DNA of 64,000 nt from Mycosarcoma maydis (taxonomy: Eukaryota > Basidiomycota > Ustilaginomycetes > Ustilaginales). The translations under genes and the position numbers were made by a program. Numbering within the stretch: position 1 is the first letter of the stretch; each line of letters starts with the position of its first letter. The notes below the pieces were generated by a model. The model had not been told where the DNA came from, made no database searches, and saw nothing but the letters and a program-made list of their open reading frames with translations. Below, piece by piece: positions 42,841 to 52,691 of this stretch. The stretch spans positions 1 to 64,000 of the forward strand of contig NC_026496.1 of NCBI RefSeq assembly GCF_000328475.2, written 5' to 3'.

Positions 42841-43934
42841 AGTGGGTTTGGTGTCAGTGTCACGTACGTGCCTTGAGAAGGAGGAGCTGCTTTGGAGTCA
42901 CAGAGTATTTTGAGAGGATAGAGCTAGATGGTCTAAGCTTCTTTAGTGTGAGTAAGACCGGCACCATGGTCTGTTTGAATAGCACCGGTTATATAGACGT
43001 GAGCAAGGCTAAGACGCTGATACCATATATTTCACAGCTCCTCACGGTTCACAAAACAGCGAAGTTGGTACGAGAATACATGATGCACAGAAGCTTGTCT
43101 CCGGCAGGCAAGTGCGCGGGCAGTGATCTGATTGAATCGAGGACAAGAACAAAGATCAGGATGAACGAAAGGCTCTGTAGCAAACGTTAGTGCAATCACG
43201 AAGGAAACCCCAGAGCGGACAACGTGCAACACGCAAGTCCGCGGACCTTCAACTGGAACCGTTCAAGATCCCGATTCGTATTCTACGGTGGGAATCGTGA
43301 ATCAGGCTCTGACGAAAATCAACACCCGATCGAGAAACGCACTCGTGAATAAATAAATAAATCGTGAACATTTACAGTCACATTCGTGATTCACGATTGC
43401 AGATGGCGCGAGCGGCGTGAGCAGCGCCAACTCACGACTCACAATCCCCGGATCATGAACATTGTAGAATCGTGAATCACGAAGGTGTCGAATTTGGCAG
43501 ATAAATCCTTAACGCCGCGCACAAGGAGGTTAGCATAATTTCATGGCGCCATGATGTGATGCCTGTCCTCCGGTGCACATACACGATTCGTGATTATTGA
43601 CGCATTCCATCCTACCGATACCTTCAAAAAGAAGTGCAAGTGTCAGTGGTAAAGTCACGAATGGCCGCCAATAAGAGTCTTGAAGCATCTGTTGGGTTAC
43701 GGAGCACCTTATCAGATCATGCTGAGCTTTGATGGTGTGCTTAAAGCCGAGGCCATAGCATCATCTCCAGATCGCCGTGCGCCGATCTGTTCTGGACTGC
43801 AGAGGTAATCATGAGTCTCAACCTCCACACGGACCAAGTCTTGTATTCGTGATTGAATGTGGAATCCATGGTAGATGGTTTCTTCTCGTTCGCGCTCACT
43901 TGACCAAGAGAATCTGAAGATAAGGCCTGTCGTC
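42841..43934. other. Divergent intergenic region with heptamer copies
   Basis: 1.1 kb between the NmrA-like and Dabb genes, which diverge. Heptamer motif copies lie at 43387-43400, 43430-43445 and 43468-43485. A plus-strand frame at 42873-43190 has no domain and is not called. Confidence 0.5.
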
Positions 43935-44346
43935 ATGCCCGTGATTCACGTTGTCTCGTTCAAGTACAAGGAATCCGTCTCCTCCCAGGAGCGGCTCGAG
44001 CTGTACAGCCAATTCGGGACATTCAAAACCCAGTGTCTGTACACGGACAACCAACCCTATATTCTCGGCTTGAAAAGCTCGACTGAGAACACTTCGCCTG
44101 AAAACGCTGGCAAGGGCTTCCATCACATTTTTATCACCACTTTTCCCTCGCAAGATCACGTCAAGTACTATCTCGACAAAGATCCAGTGCACCTGGCCTT
44201 TGTGGTAAGTGACAGTCTCGACGCAATGCCAATATTTGAAATCAAACCTGACCACTTGCTTGCTCTTTGTCGCTCGGCTATCGTCGCTGCAGGACAAGGT
44301 CAAAGCGGCACTTGACGACGTCTTCATCTACGACTTTGACGTGTGA
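43935..44346 (+). CDS. Stress-responsive alpha/beta-barrel (Dabb) domain protein
   Basis: Two exons, 43935-44204 and 44293-44346 (donor GTAAGT directly after TTTGTG, acceptor CTGCAG), 107 residues. It opens with MPVIHVVSFKYKE, the first strand of the dimeric ferredoxin-like Dabb fold (HvvlFKfK pattern), continues with GKGFHHIFITTFPSQDHVKYYLDKDPVHLAFV, the family's central helix/strand with paired His, and ends DKVKAALDDVFIYDFDV, the typical last strand. Full family length. Members are small cytosolic dimers, some stress-induced, some with aldolase/cyclase roles. No function can be given beyond the fold. Neighbouring genes are unrelated. Confidence 0.85.
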
Positions 44347-44467
44347 AGCGCAGTCCTATCACAGCACATGTCAACAAGTTGAATGCATTAAGAATGATGA
44401 CAAACCCATATACAAATTACATACAAACGCACATCATGAGGGACCAACCAGCTGTAAACATTGTCGA

Positions 44468-47173
44468 CTACGATCGCGCCCGGAAAGAGCCCGAAGACGC
44501 AACCCGAGCTGACACAGCCTTGCTCGACGTCAACGCCTGAGTAGCGCCTTCTCGCGTGTTGGTCAAATTCGACAACGGACGTTTGACTGTGACTTGCACT
44601 GCTTTGCTGCGGCGAAGCGAGGCAGCTGTGGGACGGCTGACGGACGACGAGGATCCCGAGACAATCCTTCGCGAGCTGAGTGCAGGTGTTTTACTCGAAG
44701 CTCCACCGGCTAGTGCAGGCGTGGAAACCACTCGTGACTTTTGCTCAAGCTCCTGCTTCTCTCGAGTCGAAAGCCTTCGACGCGACTGAGCAGCGACAGT
44801 AGCCGTAGCAACAGGATCTGTTGCGGGTGCCTCTATGATCGGCGGCTGTGGCGATGAAGAAAGCGAGCCTTGCACCTCTGCTCTAGCGCGCTTCGACGAG
44901 CGTGATGAAGATTCGTCGCGTACCGCTTTGGGACTCGATCTATCCGAAGTACGACCGCTCGTTCGTTTCTTGGTCGTGTCGCTCGAGTCGGCCATCTCTT
45001 CCTTCTGCGCCTTCCTCTTGCGGCTTTCTCTTTGAACTTCCTGATTCTGCTCCTCCTCGACCTTTGCAGGCATCTCTTCAGTGGCTGCACTTCCACCCGA
45101 CAGTCGCGCTGAGCGACGTGTCGAAACCCGAGCACCGCGTACTGCCGTTTTCGCTGCAACGCCAAAAATGGCATCGAGCTCGGGATTGTTTCCGAAGCTT
45201 TCCCCAAAGCTGATAGCACTTGCATCCGCAGAATCTTTGCATGGCCTGTTGATTCGAGTCGATCGACGTGAGCTTGACGTGTCCGCGTTCTCGAACACAG
45301 CCTCGCTCGCAGTGTCTGCCGTTTCAACCGTGCTAGTTAGGGAAGGCAGTTCGGCATCTTCAGCAACAACCGAAAGGCTGCCCTGGTCGTTGCGCCTATT
45401 CTGGTCTCGAGCATGAATCTCGGCCACCTCGCGTTGGTCGAGCCGCTTCAATGAGGTGACCTTAACACGTTGAGCTGCATCGTTGCGTTCCAACAGAATT
45501 CGATCGCGCTCGTTGCGGAGCTCTCGTGCTTCCGCTTCTAGCATCTCGCACCTCTCGACCAAATGTACTCGCTCTTTTTCTGCCATCTGCAGCTCGGATC
45601 TCAACTCGTCCACTTGCTGCGTCGCATTTGAGCCGCTTGCCACTGAAGACGAGCTCTGATCAAGCAAGCTGCGTGCGCGTTGTTCGGCCTCGGCAAGCTT
45701 GACAATTTCCTTCTCTTTTCTCGCCATGTTCTGCTCTGCCACTGCCATCTGTTTGACGAGTTGGGCCAGCTTCTTTTCAAGTTCCACTTTCTCCCTCTGC
45801 CAGTCGACGCGATGTGATGCCCCTCCATTTGACGATCCACGTGAGGCGGCGATGGCGGCAGATGTGATCGATCCTACATGAGCGGGACCGTTCGTTTTGT
45901 TGAGCGAAAGGCGTGCGTCGTTTGCCAAGTCTTGATAGATGTCATGCTCAAGCTTTGCTGCCCATGCTTGCTCGCGTGTCTCAGCCGATAAACGCTGACT
46001 CTGTGCGGCTAGGTGAACGTTGCGTTCCGTGCGCAAATCAAGCAAAGATTGGACGTGCGAACTGATGGCGCTCGCCGTCACCTCGAGCGCACGCAAAGCT
46101 GGATGTGAGGCCTTTCTTGAAGAGCCCGAGATGAGCGCGCCTGAGGAAGTCGACCTAAGAGTATCGTTGGCTGGAAAGAGGTCTCTTTGGAACAGCGGCC
46201 GGTGGCCCTCGAGCCAGGTATCTTTGGAAGGCAGACGCTTGGACGCGCCAACACTGGCCAGGCTGCTGGTAGAAACAGATCGAGAGCCGCTCGATTCGTC
46301 GTTTGCCTTTGTCGCTGCAGAAGTCGGATCTCTCCTTTTGGCATCGTCTTGTTCGGCCTCGACCATGTCCAACAGCTCCTGATCAGCGCGTCTCACAGTA
46401 TTAATAGCCTCGGTAGCAAGACGTTTCAAGGCTTGATTGTACTCGACCAAATGAGCTCGCTTCTGTTCGAGCTCCTGCACCTGTTGAGCGTACAATCCTG
46501 CCGCACCCACCTTGGATGACGAAGCGGTCGGCGGTTCGTCGAAAGCAGATGCCACAATCTGAAAGTCAGGAACAGCAGAGCGAATGGCTGAGCTGGTGAC
46601 TTCACCAATACGAGCTCGAACTCGAGCCACAGATCGATCGTTTGCTGCTTTGTACTGCAATGCCGAAGCTTTGATTGCCTGTAAATCCCTTCGCGTGCGA
46701 GCGAGTGCGTCCTTTGTGGCTTTGTGTGCATGGCATTCCGTTTCGAGCTGCGCGGTGAGATGGAGCAGTTTTGCCTTTGACGCTTCTGCCTTGCGCTCAA
46801 AGTCCGCCGAGCGTTCCAGCTCCTCTTTCTGAAAGCGCTTCGTTCGTTCCAAGGAGGCTGTAAGCGTGCGACTTTTGGCGGTCAAGGCGGTGCGCACTTC
46901 AATATCTTCTTCTCTTTGCGCGATCATGGCATGTAACGCGTCGGCGAGGGCGGCTAGCGAGTCTTCAGGCATCCCTGCAGTATTGAGCGGCGATCGCAAG
47001 TACCCTCGCGAGATGAGCGTAGCATTGAGCTGTTCGAATGTAGGTCGCACGGCATTGGCGGCTTCGACTGAAATGTTGGCGGGCAGGTCTGGAAGGTGGT
47101 CGTAAAGCCCTGGCTGAGGCGCAGAGGCAGTCGTGTTGGCGTCCATCTTCACTTCAGATGTAGCCACAGCCAT
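44468..47173 (-). CDS. Coiled-coil protein, ADIP-like, with Ser/Arg-rich tail
   Basis: 901 residues from the ATG at 47173 (context ACAATGG); the frame extends further upstream to a GTG only. Residues of about 25-190 (TFEQLNATLISRGYLRSP, then long heptad-patterned helices rich in Glu/Lys/Arg) resemble the afadin- and alpha-actinin-binding (ADIP) family, whose fungal members work at spindle poles or the cytoskeleton. Further coiled coil occurs around residues 470-590 (WQREKVELEKKLAQL). The last 300 residues are basic, Ser-rich and low in complexity, with many Arg/Ser pairs and STRRSARLSGG- and STREKQELEQK-like elements. It shares a 515-bp divergent upstream region with the CENP-A gene. A spindle or kinetochore role is only a guess from that and from the family. 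Confidence 0.7.
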   Translation of the reverse strand: MAVATSEVKMDANTTASAPQPGLYDHLPDLPANISVEAANAVRPTFEQLNATLISRGYLRSPLNTAGMPEDSLAALADALHAMIAQREEDIEVRTALTAKSRTLTASLERTKRFQKEELERSADFERKAEASKAKLLHLTAQLETECHAHKATKDALARTRRDLQAIKASALQYKAANDRSVARVRARIGEVTSSAIRSAVPDFQIVASAFDEPPTASSSKVGAAGLYAQQVQELEQKRAHLVEYNQALKRLATEAINTVRRADQELLDMVEAEQDDAKRRDPTSAATKANDESSGSRSVSTSSLASVGASKRLPSKDTWLEGHRPLFQRDLFPANDTLRSTSSGALISGSSRKASHPALRALEVTASAISSHVQSLLDLRTERNVHLAAQSQRLSAETREQAWAAKLEHDIYQDLANDARLSLNKTNGPAHVGSITSAAIAASRGSSNGGASHRVDWQREKVELEKKLAQLVKQMAVAEQNMARKEKEIVKLAEAEQRARSLLDQSSSSVASGSNATQQVDELRSELQMAEKERVHLVERCEMLEAEARELRNERDRILLERNDAAQRVKVTSLKRLDQREVAEIHARDQNRRNDQGSLSVVAEDAELPSLTSTVETADTASEAVFENADTSSSRRSTRINRPCKDSADASAISFGESFGNNPELDAIFGVAAKTAVRGARVSTRRSARLSGGSAATEEMPAKVEEEQNQEVQRESRKRKAQKEEMADSSDTTKKRTSGRTSDRSSPKAVRDESSSRSSKRARAEVQGSLSSSPQPPIIEAPATDPVATATVAAQSRRRLSTREKQELEQKSRVVSTPALAGGASSKTPALSSRRIVSGSSSSVSRPTAASLRRSKAVQVTVKRPLSNLTNTREGATQALTSSKAVSARVASSGSFRARS

Positions 47174-47688
47174 TGTGGTGTTGCCGTTGGACAATTTTTT
47201 AGTGATGGTGGTCGAGATCCGTGCATTATCGACCACACAGAAGTATGGCCATTTGACTAATTCTGCCACATCGCTTTCGCTTTCCTCGATGAGAACAACA
47301 CTCGTGACTGGTGTCCTCGTGCCTGTGACTCTCGCGACGCGTCTCAGGCCAAGGTCGACCTGAGCCAAAATTTGTGGAGAGCCATGCACACGTGACCTAA
47401 ATTCGGTTGAAATGGCGTAGAAACCGAAATCGGGAGCTGACCCGATTTTGCCAAGTGCTTATATGAATCACGAATATGCACGACGCGACCCTGTGAATCC
47501 TTTCGTTCTTACACTTTCGTACTCGTGATTCGTGATTGGTTTCTGAAGCCTTGCAACCACCAGACGAGCTCTTCAGCGCCTCTTTTCCATTCCTTGCACT
47601 CACGTACGTGCTGCTAACGCTGCTGACTCGGTCCAATCTTATCCAAAGCAGCCCCGGTATCCTCGAAAGGTACCTTACACATCTCGAT
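47174..47688. promoter_or_regulatory. Shared divergent promoter region, coiled-coil gene and CENP-A
   Basis: 515 bp separate the start codons of the two genes, which are transcribed away from each other. It contains the pair of heptamers ACTCGTGATTCGTGATTGG at 47520-47538. There is room for only one compact bidirectional promoter region, so co-regulation is plausible but unproven. Confidence 0.45.
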
Positions 47689-48510
47689 ATGGCTTCACGC
47701 GCAAGGCCTAGTTTGGCCGACACCTCGTATCCAGAATCCACGACATATGCAGAGACGTACGAAGAAGCCTCGTATGCGAGCTCTTCCGAGGGAGGCGGAT
47801 CTGCCATGCTGTCTCGACGGGCGCCATCGATTCTATCCGGAATCTCGCGAAGGAGGTTCGAGGAGTACTCGATGCCTGAACCCAGTTTGAGTAAGTGCTC
47901 AAGGTTGGCGCTCTGCCATTGCGAAGTCAGCCCACCTTTTCTCTTGGTGTTCTCAGGCTCACCTTGGCTCGCATGCGCACATTGGCTTATTTCTGCTGCT
48001 TTCACTAATACAGGCAACGTGGGTCAGAAGAAACGCTTCAAGCCCGGCACAGTGGCGCTGCGAGAGATTCGCAAATACCAGAAATCCACCGATCTTTTGC
48101 TGCGAAAACTTCCGTTTGCCCGACTTGTCCGCGAAATTGCCAACGACTTTGTCACCTCCTACGAGCATGGCGAATACGGCTCGGGCTTGCGATGGCAGAG
48201 CTCGGCCATCTTGGCGCTGCAGGAGGCGACTGAAGCCTTTCTCGTGCACTTGTTTGAAGACGCGTAGGTTTCATCATTCGCTTGTCATGTTCCTGGCTAA
48301 ACTAGGCAGACGCAAGCGCTGAAATACTCTCTCTCTCTTATCCTCTCTTGATTTGATCTCTTGACTTTGATCTTTTGACTTTGCTCATTCGCCGTCTATC
48401 TCTACAGCAACCTGTGCGCGATCCATGGCAAGCGCGTGACACTCATGAAGAAAGACTTCCAGCTCGCAAGACGCCTGCGTGGCCGATGGGATGGTTTGGG
48501 CGGATACTAG
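47689..48510 (+). CDS. CENPA: Centromeric histone H3 variant (CENP-A/Cse4)
   Basis: Three exons: 47689-47890, 48014-48263 and 48408-48510, 184 residues; donors GTAAGT and GTAGGT, acceptors ATACAG and CTACAG. The histone fold begins [20 protein letters not shown] (residues 78 on) and continues [63 protein letters not shown] marks against canonical H3: a long unrelated N-tail with many Ser/Glu/Tyr, Trp in LRWQ (Phe in H3), FEDA (FEDT in H3), and an enlarged loop 1 (about 12 residues between DF and LRW, against about 3 in H3). It replaces H3 in centromeric nucleosomes and is the base for kinetochore assembly. The C-terminus extends slightly (WDGLGGY). Confidence 0.93.
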
Positions 48511-48785
48511 ACTTCCTCCATCTCAGCCTTTCGCTGTCCTCTTCGCTCTCCAGTCTTGCTCGCATTCTCAATATACCGTCAAAGTCGAGCCCTGTTCTGC
48601 TCAAGTTCTTATTTTCTTTCATTGTCACCTCAGCTTGTGCACCCGTGTACACCAGTCTCAAATTGAATTCGCTCTGTCAACCTCACGACGTGCGATCCGA
48701 CGCTTAAAGAGTGAAGATTGTCCTCTCTTCGAGAGAAGGAAAACAACGTTTTGGAAGAGGTAGGAGTGGTACAGGCGAGCAGAGT

Positions 48786-51101
48786 TTACCAACCAAAGAT
48801 GCCGTCGGTGATTCTACCGAGCATGCTCGTGCTCGCAGTGGCAGCTGCAGGTTTCTGATCAGCTGTGCCAGCGTTCGAAGAGGTGGTGGCAGGCTTGGAA
48901 GAAGCAGCAGCGCCCGAGCCAAACAGGGAAGATGCTGCCTTGAAAGGCGAGCCGGCGAGACCGCTCAAATTACTAGTCGAAGCCGACGTCTTGAAAGCAA
49001 TTGAAGGATCATTGATGACCGAAAGCGGTCGACCAAAGGCAGGATACGACACATTATTGCCTGCCGACGGCGTCGCGGCACCAGACGCAGTCGCTATGTC
49101 CTTGCGGCCAGAATGGGCGCTGACACCTTGACCAAATGCGATGGAGTGGCGGTTGTTCTGTTTGTTCGAAGCGTCATTGCTGGCAAGGCTGGATGGATTG
49201 GCAGCTTTAGCACGTGACAAAGAGACAGCGGATGCACCAGCTGCTTCGAGCGAGGCAACAGCGATCGACTTGGAAGACGCTTTGTACGTTTCAGCTGTGT
49301 GACGCGAGGGGAAGACGTCCATTCGGAAGACAGCATCGGCACCGTTGGTAAGGGCAACCTGGTGGAAGTTGTCGTCTTCCCATCGAACTCCGACCATGCA
49401 TGCACCAGCGACGATCTCGCCGCTGCGACGCAGAGCATGAAGCGCCTGGAAGGCTTCAGTGTAACGGAGACGAGTGCAGCACGACAGCGGAGGCGCGGAA
49501 GGCTGATCTGCAGCCTGCTCTTGAGCTGAGCCACTGCCGGTAAGGTCAATGGCTTCAACTAACTCGACCCCGCCGATGCTGGCAAAGAGCTCAAGGACTG
49601 CTTTCTCCATCCAAGTCGGGTACCCGTATACCAGGACAGTGCGTTGTGCCAAGCCCAAAGCGGTATCCGATTCCGCCGAATCGGGCGACAGAACTCCATC
49701 GGTTGCGGAGACCGTGGTTACTGACGGTGATGTCCTTGAAAATGCGGCCGTGGAGGATGGTGTCGTCAAGGTAGAACGTCCGGGAAGCAACTGCGCAGAT
49801 GACGAATCCGTGTTGTAGGGAGAGCGGAGATTGTTTGTAAAGGAGCCTTCAGAAGAGATACCCAGAAAGGACGATTTGGCCGCAGCAGAAGCTTGATCCT
49901 CAAGTCGTTGATTGGGTGGGGCATCCTCATCATCGTCTTGATCCATGGAGCCGGGTGCCGCGCTGAAGGAAGTGGATGTTGCAGGAGGGGTCGAAAAGGA
50001 ACGGCTGCTGCGGGCGGGGGATTCCGCGGGAGTCTTTCGAGCAGGCGTAGCTGATGCTGTTGCAGGAGCGGGTGTAGCAGATTGACGCCCACCACGCAAA
50101 CCCCCGGCACCAAAGATACTTTCCTTGCCACCTCGCCATGGCGTGCCAGGCCCAACCGAGCCGGCTCGAGTAAAGGATGCGTCGTCGCGCCTATCATTGA
50201 AGAAGCTCGAGCTGAAGCGGCCAGTAGGAGAAGCTTGGCCCTTGGACGAAGGAGTGCTGTCCTCCTTGCCAGATTTCGAAGCGGGAGTGCCAAAAGTGAT
50301 GCTCGTATCAACATCCTGTGCTGCTTCAGGCGACGTAGGTTCCACTTGGCGCGCAGGAAGCTTGTATGGCTTCACAATCTTGGTGCGGCTGAGGTAGCCT
50401 GGGATGTAACTCATATTTTGACTCTGCTGTTCCAGATTGAACCTTTGTTGGTCGATCGCTTGCTGCTGGTGATGTTGCTGCCCATTGTGTTGCATGAAAC
50501 TTGCCTGCGACAGTTGTGGCTGTTGCTGAGCGTTCTGATTGTGGAAGGGACTACCAAAGGTCTGATTTGGCTGCGACTGCAACTGTTGCTGCTGAGCGTT
50601 GAATGGAGCGGGAGAGGATGAGTTGAGACCAAGTGCGCCTTGCCCGTAAGAGTTGGGCTGTGATGACTGCTGTTGTTGGGGCTGAGGCTGTCCACCAAAT
50701 CCAGAAGAGGAAGATGATCCGAATAAGGTATTACTGCTTTGCGGCATGCCAAACATATTCGTCTGCTGAAGCTGATGACCTGCTTGGCCCGCATTTGGCG
50801 CAGTTGCGTTGTTGTTGCCAAATAGCGACCCTGTGTTTTGTTGCTGTAGCGGCTGTTGGATGCCAGGAGTGCCTGACAAAGGCTTTTGTCCGAAGAGTGC
50901 ACCTGACTGCGGCGTTCCTGCCTGCTGCTGCTGCTGCGTTGTGTTGTTCGAGACATTGTTGCCAAAGGAAAATCCACCTGGCGTTGAGAAGGAGTTGTTG
51001 AAGCCTCCCCCTGTGCTGGCGCCAAACGGCGTGGACGACGGCTGATGTTGCTGTTGACCAGCCTGTTGCGGTGTTGCCGCTGGGTTCGAGAACGAAAACA
51101 T
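48786..51101 (-). CDS. NUP53: Nucleoporin Nup53/Nup35 family
   Basis: 771 residues from the ATG at 51101 (MFSFSNPAAT). The frame is open to 51143 only via TTG. Residues 1-230 are a Gln/Asn/Gly-rich FG-repeat region with FSFG, LFG and FG units and poly-Gln runs. A middle part follows with Ser/Pro-rich disorder. About residues 485-600 form the Nup35-type RRM fold: TVLVYGYPTWMEKAVLELFASIGGVELVEAIDL, CCTRLRYTEAFQALHALRRSGEI, ACMVGVRWEDDN. The last residues MLGRITDGIFGW form the short amphipathic, membrane-binding helix typical of Nup53. It is an inner-ring scaffold/linker protein of the nuclear pore that touches the pore membrane. Its 3' end is convergent with the CENP-A gene (275 bp). Confidence 0.92.
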   Translation of the reverse strand: MFSFSNPAATPQQAGQQQHQPSSTPFGASTGGGFNNSFSTPGGFSFGNNVSNNTTQQQQQAGTPQSGALFGQKPLSGTPGIQQPLQQQNTGSLFGNNNATAPNAGQAGHQLQQTNMFGMPQSSNTLFGSSSSSGFGGQPQPQQQQSSQPNSYGQGALGLNSSSPAPFNAQQQQLQSQPNQTFGSPFHNQNAQQQPQLSQASFMQHNGQQHHQQQAIDQQRFNLEQQSQNMSYIPGYLSRTKIVKPYKLPARQVEPTSPEAAQDVDTSITFGTPASKSGKEDSTPSSKGQASPTGRFSSSFFNDRRDDASFTRAGSVGPGTPWRGGKESIFGAGGLRGGRQSATPAPATASATPARKTPAESPARSSRSFSTPPATSTSFSAAPGSMDQDDDEDAPPNQRLEDQASAAAKSSFLGISSEGSFTNNLRSPYNTDSSSAQLLPGRSTLTTPSSTAAFSRTSPSVTTVSATDGVLSPDSAESDTALGLAQRTVLVYGYPTWMEKAVLELFASIGGVELVEAIDLTGSGSAQEQAADQPSAPPLSCCTRLRYTEAFQALHALRRSGEIVAGACMVGVRWEDDNFHQVALTNGADAVFRMDVFPSRHTAETYKASSKSIAVASLEAAGASAVSLSRAKAANPSSLASNDASNKQNNRHSIAFGQGVSAHSGRKDIATASGAATPSAGNNVSYPAFGRPLSVINDPSIAFKTSASTSNLSGLAGSPFKAASSLFGSGAAASSKPATTSSNAGTADQKPAAATASTSMLGRITDGIFGW

Positions 51102-51503
51102 GGCCAAGATGTTGTGTCCAAGCAAAGCCGCCGTACTTGACAATACAGAAGGCTGTCAGGGTGATGTTGGTTGCAGCTGGTTACGTGATACGTCGGTGTG
51201 ATGAATCATGAATGTTTGTTGTTCTTTTGCTTGAACGCGCTTTGAGAGCAGATTCACAGATTTATCTCGGCCGTTACAAATTCACCTCGGCTCTCGGTGA
51301 AAAATGTCGCATTCGTGATTATTCAGGGTCCAGACATTATTCACAATTGACGCATACCTGCATGCTCGTGCTCAGCAACTCAGAGGAACACAGCAAAGGT
51401 ATTTGCCACCGAGCCGTTCGTCTCGCCGCATCTTCGCTCCTTGCTCCTTGCTTCTTGGCTTCCTCCAAGGATTTCCATCGTATCAACTAGCTCTTGCATC
51501 GAT
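51102..51503. promoter_or_regulatory. Divergent upstream region, Nup53 and FAD oxidoreductase
   Basis: 402 bp between two start codons facing away from each other. It contains scattered copies of the CGTGATT-like motif (51312-51320). No open frame is worth calling. Confidence 0.4.
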
Positions 51504-52691
51504 ATGACCGCAGCGAAACATCCCACGCGCAATATCATCGTTGTTGGAGGCGGCATCGTGGGCTCGAGCATCGCCTACTATCTCTCCAAGGCGGTGGCAA
51601 CTACAGCGACACGAGCAGCGACCAAGATCACCCTCATCGAAGCTTCCGCAGCACCTGCACCCGGCGCATCGGGAAAGGCTGGTGGCTTTCTCGCTCTTGA
51701 CTGGCATGGGCCTGCAACAGCGAGCTTAGCCAAGCTGAGCTTCAATCTGCATCGCTCACTGGCAGACCAGGATGGTGGGCAAGAGAAATGGGGTTATCGA
51801 GAGGTCGAGACATGGCAGGTCCACATCGATTCGAAACTCAAGGAAAGGCCAAAAAAGGCGAAGTCCGTCATCAGCTGGCTTGACCAAGAAATTGTACGCT
51901 CCACTTCGAACATGGGTGGTGGTGGCACAACCGCCCAAGTTCACCCTGCTCAACTGACACAGCATCTGGTCGACGAGTCGCAAAGAGGTGGCGTGCAAGT
52001 TATGTTTAATTCTCGAGCCACTGGCTTGCACTTCAACGACGATCGGCAAATTGACAAGCTCGAGGTCACAGACACCCGATCAGGAGACACCAGGACGCTC
52101 GATGTGGATGACCTTGTGATTGCAGCGGGGCCCTGGACAGGGTCGCTGATCACCCAACTGTTCCCTCGAAACTTACTGCCTGCGCATCTCAAGTCGGCAT
52201 CCTCAATCGACGGGTCCCGGGCTCACAGCATTGTGATTGAATCTCATAAGCCTTTGTCAGCGGACTGCCTGTTTACCGACATGTCTTACGGCCCTGGTGG
52301 TCGCAAGGCAGGAGCACCGGAGCTCTACTGTCGTCCTGACGGCACTGCATACGTATGCGGTGGCTCCGACGATGCTCCTTTGCCCGAAACCGCTGATGAA
52401 GTGGAATTCGACGACACCAAGGTTGCTTCGCTCATGGAACAAAGTGCGGTTCTTTCACCCTCTTCGTTGGATGTCGACGCAGGAGCTACCTTGCTTGCAA
52501 AGCAAGCGTGCTATCTTCCGATCAGCAACAGAACTGGCAATCCCATCATTGGGGGGAGAGATGGCGTGTATATTGCTGCTGGTCATTCGTGCTGGGGCAT
52601 TACTAACTCGTTGGGAACGGGTAAGGCGCTTTCAGAGTTGATACTTGATGGCAAGGTCCACAGCGCCGACATTCGGGGTTTGATGCCCTAA
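51504..52691 (+). CDS. FAD-dependent oxidoreductase, DAO fold, Tda3-like
   Basis: 395 residues from the ATG at 51504; the frame before it reaches only a TTG. An N-terminal Rossmann loop IIVVGGGIVGSSIAYYLSK binds the FAD ADP moiety, with ITLIEASAAPAPGASGKAGGFLALDW completing the DAO pattern (acidic end of strand 2, then GxSGKAGG). DDLVIAAGPWTGSLI and a C-terminal GRDGVYIAAGHSCWGITNSLGTGKALSELILDG form the second FAD contact. The ASGKAGG motif and overall length resemble yeast Tda3 and its fungal relatives, putative oxidoreductases of unknown substrate. No signal peptide or membrane anchor is seen. Confidence 0.87.
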   Translation: MTAAKHPTRNIIVVGGGIVGSSIAYYLSKAVATTATRAATKITLIEASAAPAPGASGKAGGFLALDWHGPATASLAKLSFNLHRSLADQDGGQEKWGYREVETWQVHIDSKLKERPKKAKSVISWLDQEIVRSTSNMGGGGTTAQVHPAQLTQHLVDESQRGGVQVMFNSRATGLHFNDDRQIDKLEVTDTRSGDTRTLDVDDLVIAAGPWTGSLITQLFPRNLLPAHLKSASSIDGSRAHSIVIESHKPLSADCLFTDMSYGPGGRKAGAPELYCRPDGTAYVCGGSDDAPLPETADEVEFDDTKVASLMEQSAVLSPSSLDVDAGATLLAKQACYLPISNRTGNPIIGGRDGVYIAAGHSCWGITNSLGTGKALSELILDGKVHSADIRGLMP

